Source: Primulina eburnea
Taxonomy: Eukaryota > Streptophyta > Magnoliopsida > Lamiales > Gesneriaceae
Reading direction: 5' to 3'
DNA: 64,000 bases
Assembly (NCBI RefSeq): GCF_022965805.1
Contig: NC_133101.1
Location: forward strand, 11,445,069 to 11,509,068
Both the position numbers and the translations under genes were made by a program. The notes below the pieces were generated by a model. It saw nothing but the letters and a program-made list of their open reading frames with translations, did not search any database and was not told the DNA's origin. This document shows, piece by piece, positions 56,382 to 64,000 of this stretch (the stretch's first letter is position 1; every line of letters starts with the position of its first letter).

Positions 56382-56762
56382 TTAGTTTTGCATCAACACA
56401 AGTTTCACATTTGTGTTGTTTATCGATTTGGAAATAATGATTTTCATGTTAATGAGTCTCAGAATTGTATCGTAATTAATGTGTCCAAGTCTACCATGCC
56501 ATAAACAAGAACACTCAAGAAAGTAAGCAAAAGTATTAACTTTATTCATCACGAGCTTAACAGCCATAACATTGAGTTTGAATAACCTATTACAAACATA
56601 ACATTTGCCAAAAAAAATTCCACTTTTTGACAAAACCACCTTATCTGACTCAAATGCAATGCGGAAACCATGCTTGTTAAGAAGCAACCCTGACACCAAG
56701 TTCTTGCGGATGTCAGGCACATACAACACATTGTTCAAAGTCAGTTCTTTTCTAGATGTCAT
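56382..56762 (-). pseudogene. C2 GAG-pre-integrase domain
   Basis: TLNNVLYVPDIRKNLVSG (protease-to-integrase linker), LSKSGIFFGKCYVCNRLFKL and the LWHGRLGHINYDTILRLI zinc block with its His. The second half of the zinc block (C..C) is lost to a change near the end of the frame. Confidence 0.9.
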
Positions 56763-57172
56763 TTTAGGACAACTTTCCCTTGACCCTTGATCTCGGAAGT
56801 GACAGAATTTCCCATGAATAGCTTTTCCCCATTCATAGATTCTTCAAGAATAGCAAACATCTCCTTGTCGGAGCAAACATGGCGAGTGGCACCAGTTTCG
56901 GTCTAGAACCCACCAATCCCTTGGGTTAGAACCGACTAGATTGACTTCTGATATTACAACACAGAGATTCATGTTAGAAACCTCTTGAGAAATTTTTTAT
57001 ACCACATTTACCTCTCGGTTTCTCTTTAACTTCTTACATTCAGATGTCTTTTGACCCATGCCATTCCAGTTATAACATTTTCCAGAGAACTTCTTCTGTG
57101 AAACGCCTCCTTTGGGTCTGAGGTTCAACTTTTTGTGGGAGGGAGAGAAGTTTCTCTCTTTCGAGCCTTAAT
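56763..57172 (-). pseudogene. C2 protease and gag zinc knuckle, cut by G4
   Basis: Short conserved pieces in several registers: a protease-like ETGATRHVCSD-type region (about 56910-56860) and a zinc knuckle CYNWNGMGQKTSEC (C..C changed, one Cys is Trp) near 57080-57040. The frame ends at the G4 LTR; the rest of gag is outside the window. Confidence 0.75.
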
Positions 57173-59383
57173 TGTAAGGCCCGAGAATTTGATTACCGTG
57201 ATCTGAAATAAGTTGATGATAATTGAGGTGATTATAGATGGAAAGGATTAGATCGGAAAAGACGTACAAAAACACAAATTATGTGCGAAGACAGAATACC
57301 TCGCGCATATGCGCGACAAGGAGCTGCGCATATGCGCGAAGATGGCAGAGGACCTCGCGCATATGCGCGAGCAGTGTGCGCGCATGTGCGCGAGGGTACC
57401 CGAGAGTTGTGAAGAAAGCCTCGCGCATATGCGCGGAAGATGTGCGCGCATATGCGCGAGCTGCTGTGAAGCTACGCGCCGAGACTTTGTGTTTCGCGCA
57501 TATGCGTCGATGGTAGTCGCGCATATGTGCGAGACGTGTTTCTTAAAGAAGCGAGCAACGTTTATATACATGCATGGGATATATATATATATATATATTA
57601 CATTCCTCATTTAGTACTACGGAAAGAATCGATAGAAATCCTGAGAGAAAAGCTCAAAAATTCCTTTAATCGGAGAGTTGCAATTTTTGCAAAATCCGTC
57701 AGTCAGATTTTGAATCTGAATTCCGTACCGAGTTCTTAGCGACGACAGCTACAATAGGACGTAAGTTTTATTGAATTCTGATATCGTTGAAATTATGATA
57801 TTGGGGGAATTATGATGTGACTGATATATTGTGCTCTGGATATACTGATCGTTATATAATTGAAGTCAGATCGAAGAACGGACTGTTTATATAATTGTTA
57901 TGAATTTTCAGAGTTGATTTGATTGTGATTAGACCGATTTGATATCAAAATAATGTTGTTATTGATCATGAGATGTTGGGATTGATGTTGATTGATACTG
58001 TATCACCGGGTATATTGAGATTATTCAGACTTGGATCAGATGAGTTGTTAACTCGTATATACTGATATTGTATCGTCGGTATTGCGAGACTGTACAGAAT
58101 TGAGATTATGATCTGTTATTGTTAAGATTTCGGGTTGTACTGATATTGATTATGAGCCGTGTTATTATATCTGTGATGTTGAAATTGACAGGGTTATTGA
58201 GATTGTATTGTTATGTCGTCAAAACATCAGTAGATTGATATTAATCAGATTCGTTTGATTGAGATTGTATCGTTGTATCGTTGACATTGATCAGATTATG
58301 TCTTGATTGCGTATTGATCAGAACGGGCCTTGAATTGAGCTGTATATTGACACAGTCTATTCGATATTGTCATTTCAGATTGGATATGGAAAGATTTGGC
58401 TTCAAGACTTCGACTTCTTCAGACCGAGAAGAGAAAGGTATAAATTAATGTTATGCGGGATTGCACAACTCGAGTTTGATTTGACTTGAGTTTCCCAAAA
58501 TCACATACTTTACCTTATTGCATTGATATTTGCAATTGAATGAAATTGATATCTTTGATATATTGATTTATATATTGAGTCATAGGCGAATACGCCTAGT
58601 CGTAGACGATTGATCTCGTGACAGGGGCGCCTGATAGTGATGGAATCGGCACTGGCACATTGCACATTGTCACAGGATAGTGATTTGGCGAAAGTGCCAA
58701 AGTCTGTGACGGATAGGTCAAGATACCGGATGTTTGGTCATATCGAAGTGGATAGAACTGGAGTTTCTTCTATTACTGATATTCGATATGGAAAGGGCGA
58801 AAGTCCGTGAATAAGAACGTACCACCACCCCGATCGGGAATGTAGGTGGGTGTATGTTCTTATTCAGAGCGGGATCCCTGGATTAGGATGAGTCGAGTCA
58901 GAATTTAAGAATCACGGAGTGTGATTCAGAGTTTGTATTGATTTATGTTTCTGATTTGGATACATGTTATAAATATTTGTTTCATGCTGTTATGTTTGTT
59001 TATATGAAATGCGTGTATACATGATTTATACTGGGAATGTAATTCTCACCGGTGTTATCCGGCTGTTGTCTTGTTTGTATGTGTGCATGACAACAGGTGA
59101 TACAGGATCAAGATCAGGAATAGGATGAGAGATTATAGTTAGCGTGGAGATCCGGGCCCAAAAGCAGAATACGATTCAGCACTGGATGTATAGTCGTTGA
59201 ACCTAGTTGAGATAGAGACATGTAGTACATGATTTGTACTTTTATATTGTCATATATATTAGACAGAATACATTACGTTTCCGCATTTATAATTTAAAAA
59301 TAAAATTTTTAGTCCCATTTTTCTTAATTATTATATTGGCATTAATAATGATTAAGACATGAATTAGCGTCCAGTTCCCCACA
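57173..59383 (+). repeat. G4 5' LTR
   Basis: 2211 bp, TGTAAGGCCCGAG to CCCCACA. It holds the CGCATATGCG array, a TTTATATA box and an AT repeat, the GTAAGT donor-like site at 57761 and an acceptor-like CAACAG ending at 59096. The part visible in both LTRs shows scattered differences. Confidence 0.92.
57300..57600 (+). promoter_or_regulatory. Putative G4 promoter: four CGCATATGCG doublets and TATA region
   Basis: Cores (CATATG or CATGTG) start at 57306, 57329, 57360, 57383, 57426, 57449, 57499 and 57522; intervals 23, 31, 23, 43, 23, 50, 23. TTTATATA at 57561 and an AT repeat at 57580-57598 follow. The 3' LTR (63417, 63440, 63471, 63494, 63537, 63560, 63610, 63633) has the identical intervals. 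Confidence 0.62.
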
Positions 59384-59388
59384 GCAGG

Positions 59389-59400
59389 TGGTATCAGAGG
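59389..59400 (+). other. G4 primer-binding site
   Basis: TGGTATCAGAGG, one base from the tRNA-iMet site, five bases after the LTR. Confidence 0.88.
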
Positions 59401-59713
59401 AGTAGGTTCTAGAACTGTAGGTACCTTAGAATTAGATAGAAGCTATTGAGCGGGGTAGAATGAGTTTTCTTTCCTTGCATGTGATTGCTAACATGTAATT
59501 TATTATAATGTTGAATTACATTGTATATGCTAATATTGCAGTATGTGTTTACTGTTTTTGAAGATACATGTTACCTGAATATCTGAGTTGATTTGGTAAT
59601 GTGTATTATTTGAAAATGAATCAGAACCGATTCTTGATCAGAGGTAAGCTGATCAGAAAGGGACTGAGACGGATTTGTCTCATGTGATTGCTAACTCTTG
59701 TGATTATCAGATA

Positions 59714-60788
59714 TACCTCCTCGGAGAATTTCAGAACGAGGAAGTATGGTGACTAATCAGAGGGATGTGTTCGAAACTCTGATGGAAACACAGCTGATGA
59801 GGTTTCAGTCATTTCAACTGCCGATTCTGAGGGGTATTGAGACAACGAGTGATTGTGAGAGTTGGCTCGACGATATCGAGATGCTATTTGATTCACTCGA
59901 TTACCCAGATGAACAAAGATTTAAACTGATTGGGCACCAGTTACGAGAAGTCGCAAAGAGTTGGTGGATCGCGACCAAAGAAGCCTAGAACAGCATGGTA
60001 CAGTGATTACGTGGAAAATCTTTAAATTTGAATTCTATAAAAGGTTTTTCCCAAGTTTGTACCGAGAGGAAAAGAGGGCAGAGTTTGAAAATTTGAAACA
60101 GGGTCAGCTAAACATTGAAGAATATGTTGCTAAATTCTCTAATTTGCTACGTTTTGCACCTCACGTGGCTGGGAATGATGAAGTTGTAACTGACCGATTT
60201 ATTAATGGATTGAATCCTGGAATACTTGCATTGGTAAATGTGGAGCGACCCTATACTTTTTCTGACGCCTTGAATAGAGTAAAGAGAGCCGAGGCAAGTT
60301 TGATTCGACAACAAGAAAGGATGTATGTGATCCAATCTCAGAAACAGCAACAAGCTCCAGTCCAATTCCTGCAATCCCCTTTGAAATTGGAGGTTGGTAG
60401 TAGTAGTATTGGGAAGAAAGAACAGTTGAAAGCTCGAAAGAAGCAGTTCAAGAAATTAGGGAGCGGTTCATCTAGCTCCAGTAGTTCTAGCCCGAGTTAT
60501 ACCGGGGTCTATTGTAGAATCTGTGGAGGAAGACATCTCACGGAGCAATGCCAAGGAGTGTATGGTAGTTGCAACATTTGCAAACAGCAAGGACACTTTG
60601 CTAGAGTTTGTCCACAGAGAGGTTTCCGAAGATTCCAGAGAACAGAATCATCTGGATCAGTGACTCAGATCGATAGATCATCTTCTATTGTTCGCTCTTT
60701 GCAACCACCCTCTATTCAATCCCAACCAGGGTCAGCAGGAAGCCAGAGTGGTTGTAGTAACCGAAGAGCAGACCCAGGATGCATTTGA
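59714..60788 (+). pseudogene. G4 Gag, nearly open
   Basis: The usual start ATGCCTCCTCGG is ATACCTCCTCGG here (near 59713), so the canonical Met is lost; the next Met is at 59746. The core has LMRFQSFQLPILRG, MLFDSLDYPDEQRFKLIGHQ, KSWWIATK, then one frame change near 59985, WKIFKFEFYKRFFPSLY, QGQLNIEEYVAKFSNLLRFA, FINGLNPGILALVNVERPYT, a Ser-rich linker, CRICGGRHLTEQC and an intact zinc knuckle CNICKQQGHFARVC. It ends at a stop 275 codons into the second frame. Gag is clearly better kept than pol. Confidence 0.9.
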
Positions 60789-63280
60789 TGATATAGTGGC
60801 AGGTAATTGATCTTTTATGATTATTCTGCATAGATATATTGAGAAATATTAGTACATCATGTATATGATTTCTGAATGAATTGCATTGATATATACTTTA
60901 TCTATTGAGTCCGTATTTACTGCAGTAGTTATCTCCTTACCTGTTGGGAAAGAGGTTTGATATTAGTGAATTCTGTGAGACATCGGATACTGCAGTAGGA
61001 TAAGAATGAGATTGAGTTAGCTTGTGTTTTACTGGTGTTATCTAATTCTGACCGCATTATTGATATTGATGTGTTGGCCAAGTACAGAGCTATTGCAGAC
61101 TATTTCCAGGAAATGGTAAGATTCGGACCTGAAATGGCCGAAGAATGAACATGGTACGGTAAGGATTCTGGATTTAGAATACCTTTGATATATGTGATGT
61201 TCATGACTCGATGATTATCGAAAGGAACAGATTGATTTCTTATGTATTCAGTTGATTTACTGAGATGGAGCGTATCATTGACTGATTTGCCAATGACAGG
61301 AGCGTTGCTAAAGTCGTCCCAGATGAGCTTCCGGGTTTGCCTTTAATCAAGAAGATTGATTTCAGCCTTGACTCGATATCAGGTATTGTTATTATTTCTA
61401 GAACTTTGTGCCGAATGATACTGATTGAATTGAAAGAATTGAAAGATCAGTTAAAGGATTTACGGCCTGAGAGTTACATCGGAGTGGATGTTTCTCTTTG
61501 GGATGCTTCAATTATGTTTATGAGTTGATAAACTCTGTGTTTAGAATATTTTGATGATTTTCTGATTTGTTGATCTATGATATTCTGGTATATTCAAATA
61601 ATATGACTGATTTTGTTAAATATCTGAGTACTGTATTGAGTATTCTGAGAACTGGAAAGTGGTACACAGAAACTGTTGAATTGTGAATCTTAACTGAGAC
61701 AGATTGTATTCAGGGTTGGTTATATCTGAAGATGATATATCTATTGATCTAGCACAGTGAAGCCGTGATTAGTTGACTGAATTGATATCAGTGTCAGAAA
61801 CTTATAGTTGCGTGAGTTTAGCAGGCTATTATATCTGGCTGTTGTTTAAACCTGATTGAGAATTGTTATTTTCTGGGAGCAGCATGTGATACAGATCGTA
61901 TACAGTTGAGATTCGATACCGTCCAAGCCAAACCAGAGCTGATTTTGAGAGTAAAATAGTTCAGAAAGTTGATCAGAATGGGCAGAACTTGATATCGATA
62001 GTCAGAGCAGGGTATCGATCAGAATATCAGGTATGTGATACTGCATTGTATGTGAATAACCGATGGGTTGTGCCAGATATTTCGAGTTTGAAATGAATGA
62101 TGTTGTCAGAAGTGTACAATAATTGATTTAGCATTCATCCTGATAGAAACAGATGAGATCAGATATGGCAGAGTTTGTACTGAAATGTCTGAAATGCCGA
62201 CCGATGAAGACAGAAAGAATGAAACCAGGAGATTGGTTATATAGATTATCGAGTCCTAAATGGAAATGGATCACATTTCTAGGGATATCGTGATGAAGCT
62301 ACCGCATTCCTTCCAAAATTGAGCATTGATTGAGTTAGGAGTGCCAGACTGATCAAGTCTGCAAGTTTTATTTCGTACATGAAGACGTACAGATATGGCT
62401 AGATTACTGAGATTTCTGTCAAAGAGGTGGTTAGATTACACAGAGTTCCGAGAGTTAATTATATCAGACCATGATTTTGGTTGACTTTGCACGGTTGGCA
62501 GAGTGTACAGCAAGAGTTGGGTACAAGATTATATTTGAGTACTGCATATCATTCACCAACTAACGGACAGTCAGAGTGGATTATTCGGATTTTGGAGAAT
62601 ATGCTTAGAGTTGTAGTGCTTGATTTTAGCACTTGAGATATTGTACTATAAGAAGTGCAGATTCCCTCTTTATCGAGATGATATATCTGAGGTTCCTGAG
62701 ATCGGACCTGATACGATTAGAGATGTGACTGAAAAGTGAAGCTGATTTAAAAGAAATGAAGACAGCTCAGAATAGACAGATTAAATATGCCAACGTTAGA
62801 AGATGACCGTTGATATTTGAGGCAGAAGACTGAATATTGAATTAACTGGAATTAAACAGATTTGATAACAGCTGTTGATGTTGATTTATTATGAGCTGTT
62901 GATTGGTATATACGGATGTTGTATAACCAGTATTTTGAGATTGATTTTATCAGAGTTACTTCGAGTTATATTATGATATTATATTTCTTGAAGTATTATT
63001 CCAGATTGAAATCAGAATCAGTAAAAGAAAGATAATTCAGAATGAAGACTATTCTGCTGTTGAAAGTTCAATGGAGTGGTTAGAATATCGAAGAAGCTAT
63101 TTGGTAGACAGAATCCGAAATGAGATAAAGATTTTAGAATTGTTTTATTGAGGTAAGTTTTCTTTTAGCTTTTGTATATATCTCCTTCTTGTATCTGATT
63201 TGGTATCTGATATGATTACCTGTGATATACGAGTTGATTGCCTGTGATTTCGGGGACGAAATCGTATTTTAGGGGGGGAG
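60789..63280 (+). pseudogene. G4 pol relic, heavily decayed
   Basis: Only scattered homology to G3 pol survives. The protease region has lost D-T-G. 61337-61528 matches the RT start ([12 protein letters not shown]), then a deletion removes the central palm. Weak traces of RT thumb, RNase H and integrase follow (e.g. near 62560 a CAACTAACGGACAGTCAGAG stretch corresponding to the TDGQSE block). Stops and indels are dense in every frame. The end-of-pol signature CGGGGACGAAATC (63251-63263) is kept. Confidence 0.85.
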
Positions 63281-63293
63281 AAATTTAAGGCCC
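63281..63293 (+). other. G4 polypurine tract
   Basis: AGGGGGGGAGAAA directly before the 3' LTR; intact, unlike pol. Confidence 0.85.
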
Positions 63294-64000
63294 GAGAATT
63301 TGATTACCGTGATCTGAAATGATTTGATGATAATTGAGGTGATTATAGATGGAAAGGATTAAACCGGAAAAGACGTACGAAAACACGAATTATGTGCGAG
63401 GACAGAATACCTCGCGCATATGCGCGACAAGGAGCTGCGCATATGCGCGAAGGTGGCAGAAGACCTCGCGCATATGCGCGAGCAGTGTGCGCGCATGTGC
63501 GCGAGGGTACTCGAGAGTTGTGAAGAAAGCCCCGCACATATGCGCGGAAGATGTGCGCGCATATGCGCGAGCTGCTTTGATGTTACGCGCCGAGACTTTG
63601 TGTCTCGCGCATATGCGCCAATGCTAGTCGCGCATATGCGCGAGACGTGTTTCTTAAAGAAGCAAGCCACGTTTCTATACATGCATGGGATATATATATA
63701 TATATATATTACATTCCTCATTTAGTACTACGGAAAGAATCGATAGAAATCCTGGGAGAAAAGCTCAAAAATTCCTTGAATCGGAGAGTTGCAATTTTTG
63801 CAAAATCCGTCCGTCAGATTTTGAATCCGACTTCCGTACCGAGTTCTTAGCGACGACAGCTACAACAGGACGTAAGTTTTATTGAATTATGATATTGTTG
63901 AAATTATGATATTGGGAGAATTATGATGTGACTGATATATTGTGTTATGGATATACTGATCGGTATATAATTGAAGTCAGATCGAAGAACGGACTGTTTA
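63294..64000 (+). repeat. G4 3' LTR, first 0.7 kb
   Basis: Starts TTTAAGGCCCGAG (first bases changed from TGTAAGG) and is collinear with 57173 onward, including the eight-core array (63417-63638), AT repeat and GTAAGT (63872). Cut by the window end. Confidence 0.92.

Larger units (their letters stand above)
43869..57172 (-). mobile_element. C2: Ty1/copia retrotransposon, minus strand, host to a SINE cluster, G1 and G4
   Basis: The left LTR (43869-44485) is followed to the right by RNase H, RT, [G1], integrase, GAG-pre-integrase and the start of gag, all on the minus strand. G4 interrupts gag at 57172, so the 5' LTR lies beyond the window. Without the insertions the visible part is about 4.4 kb. 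It differs from C1 in LTR sequence and in protein. Confidence 0.88.
57173..64000 (+). mobile_element. G4: chromovirus with good gag and ruined pol, continues past the window
   Basis: The 5' LTR (57173-59383) starts TGTAAGGCCCGAG; the 3' LTR begins at 63294 and is cut by the window end. PBS 59389-59400 and purine tract 63281-63293. It sits in C2 gag; the five bases before it are TTAAT, but the other duplication is outside. Related to G3 in Gag, LTR motif and leader. Confidence 0.92.

Overview
This window is nuclear DNA from a flowering plant. It is made almost entirely of nested transposable elements, and I found no intact host gene. The evidence for a plant is plant-type Ty3/gypsy chromoviruses and Ty1/copia elements, primer-binding sites matching initiator tRNA-Met (TGGTATCAGAGC), a tRNA-derived SINE, a probable CACTA transposase relic and strong AT-richness. 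The species cannot be fixed from sequence alone; an asterid such as a member of Lamiales is only a guess. There is one 127-bp run of N (2003-2129).

Layout. (i) 1-1545: minus-strand LTR pieces, including a fragment called T0. (ii) 1549-25100: a degraded minus-strand chromovirus (T1). Its reverse transcriptase is split by a 5-bp target-site duplication (TSD GAAAC) around a long-LTR, coding-free element (N1, 2950-21439). N1's left LTR is in turn split (TSD TTTAT) by a nearly complete copia element (C1, 2971-13310). C1 carries about 0.48 kb of foreign, organelle-like DNA between its integrase and reverse transcriptase. (iii) 25100-26355: probable CACTA relic. (iv) 26356-43863: plus-strand chromovirus G2 (TSD CAAAA), interrupted in RT/RNase H by chromovirus G3 (31131-39808, TSD TCCTC, one copy now TCATC). 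(v) 43869-57172: minus-strand copia C2, carrying a three-copy head-to-head and tail-to-tail SINE cluster (24-bp TSD), a chromovirus G1 (47212-55573, TSD TGTTC) and, in its gag, the plus-strand chromovirus G4 (57173 to beyond the window end). G4 keeps a nearly open gag, but its pol is ruined.

How the parts work. Each complete LTR element shows the usual order LTR, tRNA-Met PBS, gag, protease, RT, RNase H, integrase (chromodomain-like C-terminus in the gypsy elements), purine tract, LTR. All have stops or frameshifts; C1 is the best preserved.

Most notable observation. Four LTR families (five elements) carry short GC-rich, mostly palindromic motifs just upstream of a TATA-like box. The motif differs by family: CGCATATGCG in G3 and G4, GCTCGGGC in G1, CACGG/GGTCCG in G2, CCGCGGGTGCG in T0. 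The geometry is the same: motifs come in doublets with 22-24 bp between centres, and doublets are usually 43-52 bp apart (31 bp for one interval in G3 and G4). A separate GC-rich pair at 1498 has the same 22-bp spacing. I propose this as a conserved promoter architecture whose sequence is swapped between families.
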